A DNA stretch of 64,000 nt, from the NCBI RefSeq assembly GCF_002224365.1, contig NZ_CP022437.1:1364001-1428000 (forward strand). Direction: 5' to 3'. The position numbers were made by a program, and so were the translations under genes. Position 1 is the first letter of the stretch. Every line of letters begins with the position of its first letter. The DNA comes from Virgibacillus necropolis (GTDB lineage Bacteria > Bacillota > Bacilli > Bacillales > Amphibacillaceae). This document shows, piece by piece, positions 1-9,467 of the stretch. A model generated the notes under the pieces. The model was not told where the DNA came from and ran no database searches. It saw nothing but the letters and a program-made list of their open reading frames with translations.

Positions 1-2
1 TT

Positions 3-785
3 TCCCAAACGACTGGAGAAACAAAACCACCTGAGCGTTTTACGGAAGGTGGATTATTGCAAGCTATGGAAAACCCAGTTCGCTATATGAGTTCTGATGA
101 GAAGCATTTAGCGGGAAGTCTGACAAAAACTGGTGGTCTAGGAACTGTGGCAACTCGTGCAGATATCATCGAGAAGCTTTTCAACGGCCAATATATGGAT
201 AAAAAAGGAAAACATCTATTTTTAACATCAAAAGGAAAACAGTTACTTGATCTAGTGCCAGAAGATTTACGCTCACCAGCACTCACAGCTGAGTGGGAGC
301 AAAAGCTTGGCTTGATTGCAGATGGTAAGCTGAAAAAGGATGCATTTATTGCTGAGATGAAAGGCTATACAAAAGAAGTTGTGCAAGAAATCAAAGGTAC
401 AGACGCGTCATTCAAGCATGATAATATGACCGGAACCAAATGTCCCGATTGTGGCAAGTTAATGCTTGAGATTGATAATAAGAATGGAAGAATGCTTGTT
501 TGCCAAGATCGATCCTGTGGACATAAAAAGAACATTGCCAAGCGAACGAATGCAAGATGCCCGAATTGTCATAAGCGACTTGAGCTACGCGGAGAAGGCG
601 AAGGACAAATGTTCACATGCAAGTGTGGCCACCGCGAGAAACTTTCTACTTTTAATAAACGGAAAGAACAAGAGAAAAAGCATAAAGTATCTAAAAAAGA
701 TGTTAATAAATATTTGAAGAAAAATGATGACGATGGGTTTAAAAACAATGCCTTGGCCGATGCGTTGGCGAAGTTGAAGAAATAA
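3..785 (+). CDS. topB: DNA topoisomerase III, C-terminal part (5' end outside window)
   Basis: The reading frame is open from the left edge and begins inside the type IA topoisomerase domain, with the family motif TKPPERFTEGGLL just upstream of the first ATG (57), so that ATG is not the real start. About 260 residues are visible. The C-terminal third carries two zinc-ribbon-like modules, CPDCGKL...CQDRSCGHKK and CPNCHKR...CKCGHRE, which bind DNA in this family. It ends in a lysine-rich tail. The enzyme relaxes and decatenates DNA through an active-site tyrosine that lies upstream of the window. A good intrinsic terminator follows. Confidence 0.93.
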   Translation, partial: SQTTGETKPPERFTEGGLLQAMENPVRYMSSDEKHLAGSLTKTGGLGTVATRADIIEKLFNGQYMDKKGKHLFLTSKGKQLLDLVPEDLRSPALTAEWEQKLGLIADGKLKKDAFIAEMKGYTKEVVQEIKGTDASFKHDNMTGTKCPDCGKLMLEIDNKNGRMLVCQDRSCGHKKNIAKRTNARCPNCHKRLELRGEGEGQMFTCKCGHREKLSTFNKRKEQEKKHKVSKKDVNKYLKKNDDDGFKNNALADALAKLKK

Positions 786-795
786 AGTTATCTAG

Positions 796-832
796 AAGAT
801 TTCCTGCTAAAAATTGCGGGGAGTCTTTTTTT
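796..832 (+). terminator. Intrinsic terminator after topB
   Basis: AAGATTTCCTGC pairs with GCGGGGAGTCTT (12 pairs including G-T pairs) around an 8-nt loop, followed by a run of T. Confidence 0.8.
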
Positions 833-1031
833 GATTTAATTCTTGCTGGCAAAAGGAGGAGTTTGAGTTGATTATTGGAAGTTAAAAAACTGCATGCTTA
901 TAATCAAAAACCTTTTGCTTATCTAAAGTAATAGGGTTTCGTTTACTTTTGTAAATTTTGTAAGTTTCACCTTTTTCTAATATTATGGTAAATTAAATAG
1001 TAGTTCAGTCCTCAAGGAGTTGTCATACATA
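833..1031. other. Intergenic leader before the two-component system
   Basis: About 200 bases without a credible gene. An isolated AAAGGAGGAG at about 852-861 is followed only by a 5-codon frame, so it looks like a leftover ribosome site. The A/T-rich stretch at 960-1005 probably holds the promoter of the kinase gene, but I cannot name clear boxes. Confidence 0.4.
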
Positions 1032-2615
1032 ATGAAAACGGTTAGCTTACAGACAAAAATATTAGGTTTAATTATAACATTAGTTTTATTAGTGACGATT
1101 TTTCTTACGGGAATTATAGCTTACATAGAATCAGAAGAAACTTCAGAAAATATAGGGAAGCGTGCCTTACAGGTGGCAACAACAATATCATTTATGCCTT
1201 CAATCAGAAATGCTTATAAACTGGATCAACCTCAAACGGTCATCCAGCCGATTGCAGAGAAGATTAGAAAAAAAGTTGGCGCGGAATTTATAGTAATAGG
1301 AAATGCAGAGAGTATTAGGTATTCGCATCCAGATGAATGGAAATTAGGCAAGCGTATGGTGGGTGGAGATAACGCGAGAGCCCTAGTTCAGGGCGAATAT
1401 TATACTTCTCGTGCAATAGGTAGCTTAGGACCATCACTACGGGGTAAAGCACCAATCTTTAATGAACAAGGGACAATAATTGGAATAGTTTCCGTGGGGT
1501 TTCTGGTAGAGGATATTAAATCAATCGTCTTTGATAAATTAGTAAAAATTAGTAGTATTTCTCTGGCAGTGCTATTTTTCGGTATACTGGGTGGTGTTTT
1601 ATTAGCTCGCAATATTCGAAAAGATACAATGGGACTGGAGCCGCACGAAATTGCATCGTTATACCGTGATCGAAATGCCATTTTGCTTTCTATTAAGGAA
1701 GGTATCATTGCCATTGATAACAAAGGTTATATCACCATGATGAATCACTCAGCAAAAAGCATATTAGGGTTCACTGACGATAACCAATTAAAGAAGATAG
1801 AAGATGTCTTCCATAATACTAAAATGTATGAAGTTCTTAAAAGTGGTATCGGTAATAAAGATGAAGAGATGATTTTACGTGATCGAACAGTTATTGTGAA
1901 TCGGACCCCCATTACTGAAGATAATGAGGTAGTGGGTGTTGTAGCAAGCTTTCGTGATAAAACAGAAATAAATGAAATGCTGAACGCCTTATCTGAAGTT
2001 AGAAGGTATTCGGAGGATCTGCGAGCACAGACGCATGAATTTACGAATAAATTATACGTTTTATCTGGATTGTTACAATTGAAGCACTATGACGAAGCAA
2101 TCGAATTGATTCAAAAGGAATCTGCATTCCATTTAAACCAAAATAAGGTAGTCCTTGAACAAATTAAAGATAAAACAGTACAAGCAATTTTATTAGGTAA
2201 AATAAGTAAAGCATCCGAAAAAAAGGTGGATTTTCTTATTGACGAAAATTCCTCATTAAATGTGGTACCAAAAAACATTGATATGATAAAGTTAATAACA
2301 ATACTAGGGAATTTAATAGATAATGCTTTCGAAGCTGTTGAAAATAACACCTTAAAAAAAGTGACCTTTTTCGCTACAGATATAGGTACAGATATTATAT
2401 TTGATATCTCAGATAATGGAGTAGGGATAGCAGAAGAAAATATTGATACTATATTCGAAACAGGATTTTCTACTAAACAAGCATTTGATCGCGGTTATGG
2501 ATTGGCATCCGTTAAAGATATTGTGGAAGAGTTGCACGGTGGAATTGAAGTCTCTAATCAAAACGATGGTGGAGCAGTTTTTTCTGTTTTTATACCAAAA
2601 AGTTTAAATGAGTAA
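1032..2615 (+). CDS. CitA/DcuS-family sensor histidine kinase (carboxylate sensor)
   Basis: A membrane sensor kinase of about 527 residues. A first membrane helix (about residues 9-29) and a second (about 172-192) bracket an extracytoplasmic PAS-like domain of the CitA/DcuS type. Then come the linker GLEPHEIASLYRDRNAIL, a cytoplasmic PAS domain, the H-box AQTHEFTNKLYVLSG (phospho-acceptor His) and an HATPase domain with N, G1 (DNGVGI) and G2 boxes (GYGLASVKDI). The longest frame starts at TTG 1020, but AAGGAG at 1014-1019 abuts that codon, so ATG 1032 is preferred. It overlaps the response-regulator gene and precedes a tricarboxylate transporter, so the ligand is probably a di- or tricarboxylate (inference). 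Confidence 0.88.
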   Translation: MKTVSLQTKILGLIITLVLLVTIFLTGIIAYIESEETSENIGKRALQVATTISFMPSIRNAYKLDQPQTVIQPIAEKIRKKVGAEFIVIGNAESIRYSHPDEWKLGKRMVGGDNARALVQGEYYTSRAIGSLGPSLRGKAPIFNEQGTIIGIVSVGFLVEDIKSIVFDKLVKISSISLAVLFFGILGGVLLARNIRKDTMGLEPHEIASLYRDRNAILLSIKEGIIAIDNKGYITMMNHSAKSILGFTDDNQLKKIEDVFHNTKMYEVLKSGIGNKDEEMILRDRTVIVNRTPITEDNEVVGVVASFRDKTEINEMLNALSEVRRYSEDLRAQTHEFTNKLYVLSGLLQLKHYDEAIELIQKESAFHLNQNKVVLEQIKDKTVQAILLGKISKASEKKVDFLIDENSSLNVVPKNIDMIKLITILGNLIDNAFEAVENNTLKKVTFFATDIGTDIIFDISDNGVGIAEENIDTIFETGFSTKQAFDRGYGLASVKDIVEELHGGIEVSNQNDGGAVFSVFIPKSLNE

Positions 2616-3324
2616 TAAGGTAGGTGACAAAGACAAAATGATAGATATATTAATTGCTGAAGATGATTACCGAGTTGGCAATATCCACGCGGAGTTTTTA
2701 TCTAAAATAGCTGATGTTAAGGTAGTAGGTAAGGCATTGAACGGAAAGGAAACGTTGGAGTTAATAGAAAACCTCTCAGTCGATTTAATTTTACTAGATA
2801 TTTTTATGCCAGATATATTAGGTACAGAACTTATTCGTCATATCCGTGATTCAAAGCCAAATATAGATATTATTATGATTTCAGCTGCGACAGATAAGTC
2901 AACGGTTGAGGAAGCTATACGTAGTGGCATATTTGATTATATTATTAAACCTGTTAAAATGGACCGGTTTATCGAAACGATTGAAAAATATAAGCATAGT
3001 AGAAAAATATTGAATAGAAAAGCAGAAGTTGATCAATCATTCTTAGATGATTATTTTGGACATCAGCACCATGAGATACATACTACTAAGAATACACCAA
3101 AAGGAATCGATCCTTTAACGTTAGAAAAAGTAAAAGAAATAATGGAAGAAAATAGATCAGGGACTACTGCAGAAGAGATGGGTTTTAAAATTGGTGCTTC
3201 AAGAACAACAGCTAGACGATACTTGGAATATCTAATTTCAATCGGTGTCTGTACGGCCCAATTAGAGTATGGAATTGTTGGAAGGCCTGAACGTAAATAT
3301 CTTATGAATAAAAAAACATCTTGA
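2608..3324 (+). CDS. CitT/DcuR-family response regulator
   Basis: A receiver domain at the N-terminus (acidic pair EDD, phospho-acceptor Asp in LILLDIFMP, the conserved Lys in IIKPVK) is followed by a C-terminal winged-helix region (EEMGFKIGASRTTARRYLEYL) of the type found in CitT, DcuR and CitB. The gene overlaps the kinase by 8 nt, suggesting translational coupling. ATG 2638 (MIDILIAEDD) is an equally plausible start and matches the usual family N-terminus; the ribosome sites for both are weak. It probably activates the tctCBA promoter, which carries a 12-bp inverted repeat (3399-3435). Confidence 0.87.
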   Translation: MSNKVGDKDKMIDILIAEDDYRVGNIHAEFLSKIADVKVVGKALNGKETLELIENLSVDLILLDIFMPDILGTELIRHIRDSKPNIDIIMISAATDKSTVEEAIRSGIFDYIIKPVKMDRFIETIEKYKHSRKILNRKAEVDQSFLDDYFGHQHHEIHTTKNTPKGIDPLTLEKVKEIMEENRSGTTAEEMGFKIGASRTTARRYLEYLISIGVCTAQLEYGIVGRPERKYLMNKKTS

Positions 3325-3347
3325 TTTAAAAACTTGATGTTTTTTTA
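3311..3347 (+). terminator. Terminator overlapping the end of the response-regulator gene
   Basis: AAAAAACATC at 3311-3320 pairs with GATGTTTTTT at 3337-3346, with the stop codon inside the loop. It separates the regulator pair from the transporter operon. Confidence 0.6.
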
Positions 3348-3384
3348 TTTTGCATAGTTTTAAGACAAGGCTTTTTTGACCGTG

Positions 3385-3447
3385 GTGAACAAAATGAACA
3401 AAATAAACAGAAGAGTTATTTTGCTGTTTATTTTGAAAACGGTTACA
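3385..3447 (+). promoter_or_regulatory. tctC control region: 12-bp inverted repeat and CcpA cre site
   Basis: CAAAATAAACAG (3399-3410) and CTGTTTATTTTG (3424-3435) are perfect inverted copies 13 nt apart. TGAACAAAA is tandemly repeated just upstream. TGAAAACGGTTACA at 3434-3447 fits the cre consensus TGNNANCGNTNNCA. Seen directly: the repeats and the cre match. Inferred: binding by the adjacent CitT-like regulator and by CcpA. A possible -35 (TTGACC, 3376-3381) lies upstream, but no good -10 is evident. Confidence 0.6.
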
Positions 3448-3525
3448 TATCAGAAAAATTACATTACAGTAATAATCAATACCAATGATATTATTCATTG
3501 GAAAAAAATAAGGGGGAAATTAGTA

Positions 3526-4548
3526 GTGAACAAATTATTGTTATTTTTAGTGTTAGGCTTCTTAATGATTTTTACAGCAGCATGTTCCGACAGTGGTGAA
3601 AAAGCGAGCGGTTCAGATTCGGGTTCAGATTCAAATAGTGAATGGACTCCAGAAAAACCGATTGAAATTGTATCACCTTCAGGAGCAGGTGGTGGTTGGG
3701 ATACCACTGCAAGAATGGTAGGGAAAACATTCAATGAAACAGGAATCATCGAACAAGATATTGGCATAGTCAACAAGCCAGGTGGCGGTGGCGCTGTTGG
3801 TTGGGCGTATGTACATGGGAAAGAAGGAAATGCAACAAACCTATTCATTTCATCACCACCAATCTTATTAGTCCCATTGAATGGTCAATCGGAATATGGT
3901 CATGAAGATTTTACACCTCTTGCCAATGTGATTGCGGATTATGCAGCATTTGCAGTTGCAGCTGATGCGAAATGGGATAATTTAAATGAGTTATTTGAAG
4001 ATATGAAAAAAGATCCATCTAGTATCACCGTAATCGGGGCATCATCTCCAGGTAGTATGGATCATATTCAGTTCGTCAAAATTGCAAAAGCAGCTGGGGT
4101 TGATGTAACAAAAATTAAATATGTATCTGACCAAGACGGCGGTGCATTAACATCATTGTTAAACGGCAGTGTTGATGTTTATTCTACTGGTGTCGCAGAA
4201 ACGGTAGAACAGGTTAAAGCAGGTAAGATTAAGGTTTTAGGGGTAACATCTGAAGAGCGTTTAGAGGGAGAAGTTCTATCCGATTTCCCTACTGCAAAAG
4301 AACAAGGAATAGATGCAACATTTGTGAATTGGCGTGGATTTTTTGGGCCACCAAATATGGATAAAGCAGCAGTTGAATTCTATGAGAAAAAGTTTAAAGA
4401 GCTAAGTGAATCGGATGAATTCGCTGAAATCCGTAAAAAGTATGGCTGGAGTGAAATGTACATGGATAGTGAAGAGTATAAAGCATTTTTAGATAAAGAA
4501 AAGGAAGAAATTAAAATGTTGTTAGAAGAATTGGGTCTATCTAAGTAA
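3526..4548 (+). CDS. tctC: Tripartite tricarboxylate transporter substrate-binding lipoprotein TctC
   Basis: A 340-residue secreted lipoprotein: a lipobox FTAAC lies about 20 residues after the start, followed by a Ser/Gly/Asp-rich linker and a Bug/TctC solute-binding fold (PIEIVSPSGAGGGWDTTAR, then VNKPGGGGAVGW). GTG 3526 is chosen because AGGGGG sits 9 nt upstream and the signal peptide begins there; the longest frame (from 3376) would swallow the operator region. It captures a carboxylate and delivers it to TctB/TctA. A hairpin after the gene probably lowers read-through so that the binding protein is made in excess over the membrane parts. Confidence 0.93.
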   Translation: MNKLLLFLVLGFLMIFTAACSDSGEKASGSDSGSDSNSEWTPEKPIEIVSPSGAGGGWDTTARMVGKTFNETGIIEQDIGIVNKPGGGGAVGWAYVHGKEGNATNLFISSPPILLVPLNGQSEYGHEDFTPLANVIADYAAFAVAADAKWDNLNELFEDMKKDPSSITVIGASSPGSMDHIQFVKIAKAAGVDVTKIKYVSDQDGGALTSLLNGSVDVYSTGVAETVEQVKAGKIKVLGVTSEERLEGEVLSDFPTAKEQGIDATFVNWRGFFGPPNMDKAAVEFYEKKFKELSESDEFAEIRKKYGWSEMYMDSEEYKAFLDKEKEEIKMLLEELGLSK

Positions 4549-4561
4549 AGTAGAAATAGGT

Positions 4562-4595
4562 GAGTCAATGACCATAATCATTGGCTCTACTTTTT
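4562..4595 (+). terminator. Intercistronic hairpin between tctC and tctB
   Basis: GAGTCAATGA pairs with TCATTGGCTC around CCATAA, then TACTTTTT. It is probably a leaky terminator or a 3'-end protector for tctC mRNA. Confidence 0.7.
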
Positions 4596-4611
4596 AGAAG
4601 GTGGTGTACGT

Positions 4612-5064
4612 ATGTTTCATACATTAAATAAAAAGGTTTCCATTTTTTTAATTCTGTCAGGTATTTTTTATCTTGTTTTAAGTTTTGGACTACCATCCTA
4701 TGAATATGTTCCTGTTGATGCTGATATCGTGCCAATAGGTCTTGGTATAGTATTAATTATCTTATCCATAATTCTCTACTTTGTTAAAGATCAGGAGAAG
4801 AAGGAAAATGATGACCGAATTTCCAAAAGTGAATTACCTGTCATCCTTGGAGTAATAGGTTTTATTATTCTTTATATTTTCTTCCTTGAAATTATCGGTT
4901 TTATTATTACGACCGTTTTATTTCTTTTTATTTGCTCATTATTTCTTGGATATAAGAAACACTTTATTAATGCGATTATATCGCTTAGTATTCCAATATT
5001 AATCTACTTATTATTTGATTCATTTTTACAAATTCAACTACCTACGGGAATTTTACCATTTTAA
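4612..5064 (+). CDS. tctB: Tripartite tricarboxylate transporter small membrane subunit TctB
   Basis: A 150-residue protein with four predicted membrane helices (about residues 9-27, 40-57, 76-98, 107-140) and the usual size of TctB. It starts at ATG 4612 after an AAGGTGG site. TctB pairs with TctA in the membrane; its sequence is poorly conserved, so the call leans on size, topology and position between tctC and tctA. Confidence 0.88.
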   Translation: MFHTLNKKVSIFLILSGIFYLVLSFGLPSYEYVPVDADIVPIGLGIVLIILSIILYFVKDQEKKENDDRISKSELPVILGVIGFIILYIFFLEIIGFIITTVLFLFICSLFLGYKKHFINAIISLSIPILIYLLFDSFLQIQLPTGILPF

Positions 5065-5104
5065 TAAATTCTTTTAGACATGTAAGTATAAAGGAGGCAA
5101 CAAC

Positions 5105-6616
5105 ATGGATGTATTTCAAGGATTGGCTCAGGGTTTTCAAGTTGCCCTTAGTTTTGAAGGATTATTGTTTGTATTAATTGGAGTTGTTGTCGGCACAGTT
5201 ATTGGAATGATTCCTGGACTTGGGCCGATTACTGCGATTGCAGTTATGATTCCAATAACATATGGAATGGATCCAGCTATTGCTTTGTTATTAATGGCTG
5301 GGGTTTACTATGGTGCTGCATATGGCGGGGCAGCTTCATCAATATTATTAAATGCACCTGGGGTATCAGAAGCGGTTGCCACAACATTTGACGGGTATCC
5401 AATGGCAAAGCAAGGTAAAGCAGGAAAAGCATTAGCGATTGCCGCAATTGGATCTTTTGTCGGTGGAACAATCAGTATTATTTTTCTATCTTTTCTGGCT
5501 CCATTGCTTTCAAAAGTAGCTGTATCCTTTGGTCCCCCAGAATACTTTGCTTTGATGCTAATGGGATTAACTGCTATAGCAAGTCTTTCCGATGGTTCAA
5601 CAGTTAAAGCACTTATTGCAGGTACAATTGGCCTAATGATTGCTACAATCGGAATTGATGCACAAACTGGAACGCCTCGTTTTACATTTGGAAATCCGCA
5701 TCTCCTAGAAGGTATCGACTTTCTTGTCATTGCATTGGGGTTGTTCGCACTTGCTGAAGTAACGGCACTTATTAAGAATAGAAAAGAGAAAATGGATAGT
5801 ATGCATAATGTTGGTAGTCTTAAACTTTCAAAAAGTGACTATAAGGAATTAGCGCCTACTATGGGCAGACAGTCTGTTCTTGGCTTTCTTGTAGGTATTT
5901 TACCAGGGGCTGGCGGGACAATCTCTTCCTTTCTTGGTTATATAAGTGAAAAGAAATTCTCTAAAAATCCTGAGGAATTTGGTAAAGGTTCAATGCGAGG
6001 AGTTGCTGCTCCGGAAACGGCTAATAATGCCGCGTCGACTGGTGCCTTTGTACCATTATTAAGCCTTGGAATTCCTGGTTCAGGGACAACAGCAGTTATG
6101 CTTGGAGCTTTAATCGTACTTGGGATACAGCCTGGGCCGTTGTTAATGACGGAACACCCTGATGTTTTCTATGGTGTTATTGCAAGTATGTATATCGGTA
6201 ATATTCTATTATTAATTCTGAACTTACCACTTATTCCATACCTTGCTAAAATTCTACTTGTACCAAGGCAGTTATTAATCTCGCTTGTTATTGTATTTTG
6301 TATAATTGGAGTTTATGCAATTAGCTTCAGTACATTTGACTTATATTTGCTTTTAGCATTCGGTATTATTGGTTATTTAATGAGACTTATTCAGTTTCCT
6401 GCAGCACCCCTTTTACTTGCATTTATACTTGGAGGTATGATGGAACAGGCTTTTAGACAATCACTAACTATTTCAAATGGAAGTCTGTCTATTTTTGCAA
6501 CAAGTCCGATTGCAGCTGTCATGCTGGCAATTGCTTTCTTGTCTTTCCTAGTGCCAATTATTAAAAGTCGTAAATCAGGAAAAAAAGAGCAAGCAGAAAA
6601 TAACAAAATTGCTTAG
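5105..6616 (+). CDS. tctA: Tripartite tricarboxylate transporter large membrane subunit TctA
   Basis: A 503-residue polytopic protein with the TctA hallmarks: GTVIGMIPGLGPITAIA near the N-terminus and GILPGAGGTISSFLGY in the second half, each on a re-entrant-type segment, plus AAPETANNAASTGAFVPLL. It is full length for the family. Preceded by AAGGAGG. It forms the ion-coupled channel that moves the substrate delivered by TctC. Confidence 0.94.
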   Translation: MDVFQGLAQGFQVALSFEGLLFVLIGVVVGTVIGMIPGLGPITAIAVMIPITYGMDPAIALLLMAGVYYGAAYGGAASSILLNAPGVSEAVATTFDGYPMAKQGKAGKALAIAAIGSFVGGTISIIFLSFLAPLLSKVAVSFGPPEYFALMLMGLTAIASLSDGSTVKALIAGTIGLMIATIGIDAQTGTPRFTFGNPHLLEGIDFLVIALGLFALAEVTALIKNRKEKMDSMHNVGSLKLSKSDYKELAPTMGRQSVLGFLVGILPGAGGTISSFLGYISEKKFSKNPEEFGKGSMRGVAAPETANNAASTGAFVPLLSLGIPGSGTTAVMLGALIVLGIQPGPLLMTEHPDVFYGVIASMYIGNILLLILNLPLIPYLAKILLVPRQLLISLVIVFCIIGVYAISFSTFDLYLLLAFGIIGYLMRLIQFPAAPLLLAFILGGMMEQAFRQSLTISNGSLSIFATSPIAAVMLAIAFLSFLVPIIKSRKSGKKEQAENNKIA

Positions 6617-6628
6617 GTACCTGATTAA

Positions 6629-8008
6629 ATGAAGATGAAAATCTTTTACAGTGTACTATGTTTAATGGCGATCATTTATGTAAAGGAAACGTTTTTAACA
6701 GACTTTACCACCGAGCAACAACTTACACTTTGTTTGTTAGCATTTGCTGTCTACTTGTGGGTAGCAGCACCAATCCCAACCGGTCCGACTAGTATTCTCC
6801 TGTTAGCCTGTATGCTCATTTTTAATCTAGTTGATAGTGTGGAAGATGCTTTGGTGGGATTTCTATCTCCAGCATTATATTTTATTTTACTGTTGTCGTT
6901 AATAAGTTACTCATTGGTACAGGTTGGTGTAGACAAAATAATTGCGCGGTTTTTAATCAAAATGAGTAAGGGTGGGCCAACCCTAATTGTAATTATGCTA
7001 CCATTATTTATTTTAGTGTTACCGATTATTCTACCATCAGCAATTGCACGTTTTAAGATGTTGCTGCCAATAATTACGAAACTAAATCAGTACTATGGGT
7101 TCCCAGAAAAAAGTTTATTTGAAAAGTATAGTTTGTATGTTATAGGAATGCTCAATCAAAAAGCAACAATGATTATTTTTACCGGTGGAGGATTTCCGAT
7201 TCTAGCTTCTCAATTATTAAAGGACTACGAGATTGCAGAAGTTGGATGGATGGATTGGTTTTTACATATCGGACCACCACTTTGGATTGGATCGATAATT
7301 GTTGCTATCTTTGTTTGGCAGTTTCTTAAGAAGATGTCTCCTAATGATGAATGGTATAATGAACGAAAGCCAATTGATTTTGTAGATCAAAAAGAAGATC
7401 GAATGCCACCTGCTTTCTGGGTGGTTATTATTAGTTTTTTACTAATGATAATGACATGGATTGTTACAGACCAGGGCAAGGTCCCATTAGTCTTACCACC
7501 AATGATTTTGGTTGTGCTTTATTCGCTTCCTAAACTTGGATTAATAACGAATAAAGTAATTCGTGATTATGATTGGGAAAACTTTTTATTACTTGGGTCA
7601 TCATTTTCATTGGGAATGCTAATGGCGGAAAATGGAACGGCGAGTGTGTTAGCGCGGGAACTAATTAGCTTTGTTTCACCTGATGAGGGTATGACAGTGA
7701 AAATTATCGCTATTTCTCTACTTATTTTTTTATTACGGTTTTTATTTGTGGTTCCATCCTCAGCAATGATTGTTATTTTCCCAATTGTCATATCTTATTC
7801 AGAATTAATTGGTGTTCAACCTGAGAAACTCGCATTTTTAGTAATTATGATCATCGGTGGGGTTGTGGTGCTGCCAATTCATTCACCGACAGTTTACATG
7901 GCCTATGAAACTGGTATTTTTAAAAAGAAAGAACAGTATATCATAGGTGTATCTTCTAGTATTATTATAATGATAATCGCAATACTTGCATCACTTTATT
8001 ATTGGTAA
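6629..8008 (+). CDS. SLC13/DASS-type anion permease
   Basis: A 459-residue membrane protein with about 11-12 hydrophobic segments. Features include WVAAPIPTGPTSILLLACML near the N-terminus and a C-terminal repeat-like half (LLLGSSFSLGMLMAENGTASVLARE, then a proline-rich helix near VVPSSAMIVIFP). This is the layout of the divalent anion:Na+ symporter (DASS/CitT/SLC13) superfamily, but the classical signature is degenerate. It lies 12 nt after tctA in the same direction, so it is co-transcribed. A second carboxylate carrier beside TctCBA could import a related acid or export a product such as succinate (inference). ATG 6635 is an alternative start. Confidence 0.7.
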   Translation: MKMKIFYSVLCLMAIIYVKETFLTDFTTEQQLTLCLLAFAVYLWVAAPIPTGPTSILLLACMLIFNLVDSVEDALVGFLSPALYFILLLSLISYSLVQVGVDKIIARFLIKMSKGGPTLIVIMLPLFILVLPIILPSAIARFKMLLPIITKLNQYYGFPEKSLFEKYSLYVIGMLNQKATMIIFTGGGFPILASQLLKDYEIAEVGWMDWFLHIGPPLWIGSIIVAIFVWQFLKKMSPNDEWYNERKPIDFVDQKEDRMPPAFWVVIISFLLMIMTWIVTDQGKVPLVLPPMILVVLYSLPKLGLITNKVIRDYDWENFLLLGSSFSLGMLMAENGTASVLARELISFVSPDEGMTVKIIAISLLIFLLRFLFVVPSSAMIVIFPIVISYSELIGVQPEKLAFLVIMIIGGVVVLPIHSPTVYMAYETGIFKKKEQYIIGVSSSIIIMIIAILASLYYW

Positions 8009-8023
8009 ATTGGAGGGAATTTA

Positions 8024-9454
8024 ATGATAACACTTACTACAGATACGGATCATTTACTTAATGAAATAGCAGAGTATGTGTTAAATGGAAAAATTGATAA
8101 TGATGGTGCTATTGAGACGGCGTCACATGTTTTAATGGACACATTAGGTTGTGGGTTCTTAGCGTTAAGATATCCAGCGTGTACAAAACATCTTGGTCCA
8201 ATTGTTCCAGGTACAGTTGTTCCAAATGGAAGTAGGGTTCCAGGTACACAATTTGAGTTAGATCCTGTTCAAGCAGCATTTAATATTGGAACAATGGTGC
8301 GATGGCTTGATTATAATGATACGTGGCTTGCAGCAGAATGGGGCCATCCTTCCGATAATTTAGGTGGAATATTAGCTGTTGCTGATTATGTAAGTCGGAA
8401 GAATATTGCAGATGGTAGGGCACCCCTTACAATGGAAGAGGTATTGATTTCAATGGTTAAGGCACATGAAATTCAGGGGATTTTAGCATTGGAAAATAGT
8501 TTGAATCGGCATGGTCTTGATCATGTGCTATATGTAAAAGTAGCTACCACGGCAGTTGTAACTCAAATGCTTGGTGGAACGAGGGAAGAAATTATTAATG
8601 CGTTATCAAATGCATGGATTGATAATTCAAGCTTACGTACTTACCGTCATTTCCCTAATGCGGGATCACGTAAATCCTGGGCTGCTGGTGATGCCACTAG
8701 TCGTGGCGTACGATTAGCACTAATGGCTGTTCATGGGGAAATGGGCTATAAAACAGCTCTTTCTGCAAAAGGCTGGGGATTTGAAGATGTGTTATTCGGT
8801 GGCAAGAAACTAGTATTAGGACAACCACTTGGTTCGTATGTAATGGAAAATATTCTTTTTAAAATTTCATACCCTGCAGAATTTCATGCTCAAACAGCAG
8901 CAGAATGTGCAGTAAAATTACACAATGAAACAGCAGGTCGAATTGATAAAATAGATAAAATTGTAATTACGACACATGAGTCTGCAATCCGTATCATTGA
9001 TAAAACAGGACCGTTATATAATCCAGCAGATCGTGATCATTGTCTTCAATACATAACAGCTATTGGGCTGCTTTTCGGAGATATTACAGCAGACCATTAT
9101 GAAGAGAAAACGGCGCAAAACCCACGTGTTGACCAACTACGTGATAAAATGGAAGTGGTAGAAAGTGAGCAATACTCGATTGATTATTTAGATTCCGAAA
9201 AACGTTCGATTGCAAATGCAGTTCAGGTTTTCTTTCAAGACGGAACATCTAGCGAAAAAGTTGTACGAGAATATCCATTAGGTCACCGTTTTCGTCGTAA
9301 AGAAGGAATTCCGAAATTAATGACTAAATTAAAAGCAAATCTGCAAACGAGATTTCCAGAAAAGCAAACAGCTGAAATTTATGCAATTTGTCAGGATCTT
9401 CCTTATTTAAAAAATATGTATGTTCATGATTTTATGAACAAATTGGTCATATAA
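8024..9454 (+). CDS. prpD: MmgE/PrpD-family 2-methylcitrate dehydratase
   Basis: A 476-residue MmgE/PrpD protein, the size of B. subtilis MmgE. Typical sequence: [30 protein letters not shown] near residue 90, then [18 protein letters not shown] and [19 protein letters not shown]. The family dehydrates 2-methylcitrate to 2-methyl-cis-aconitate without an Fe-S cluster. A GGAGG site precedes the start. It lies 15 nt after the permease and 13 nt before prpB, giving two consecutive steps of the methylcitrate cycle, while the methylcitrate synthase gene is not in this operon. Confidence 0.88.
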   Translation: MITLTTDTDHLLNEIAEYVLNGKIDNDGAIETASHVLMDTLGCGFLALRYPACTKHLGPIVPGTVVPNGSRVPGTQFELDPVQAAFNIGTMVRWLDYNDTWLAAEWGHPSDNLGGILAVADYVSRKNIADGRAPLTMEEVLISMVKAHEIQGILALENSLNRHGLDHVLYVKVATTAVVTQMLGGTREEIINALSNAWIDNSSLRTYRHFPNAGSRKSWAAGDATSRGVRLALMAVHGEMGYKTALSAKGWGFEDVLFGGKKLVLGQPLGSYVMENILFKISYPAEFHAQTAAECAVKLHNETAGRIDKIDKIVITTHESAIRIIDKTGPLYNPADRDHCLQYITAIGLLFGDITADHYEEKTAQNPRVDQLRDKMEVVESEQYSIDYLDSEKRSIANAVQVFFQDGTSSEKVVREYPLGHRFRRKEGIPKLMTKLKANLQTRFPEKQTAEIYAICQDLPYLKNMYVHDFMNKLVI

Positions 9455-9467
9455 GGGAGGGCGTAGT

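Noticed and set aside
3376-3525. N-terminal extension of tctC
   Set aside because: It covers the operator and cre region; the signal peptide and AGGGGG site fix the start at GTG 3526.
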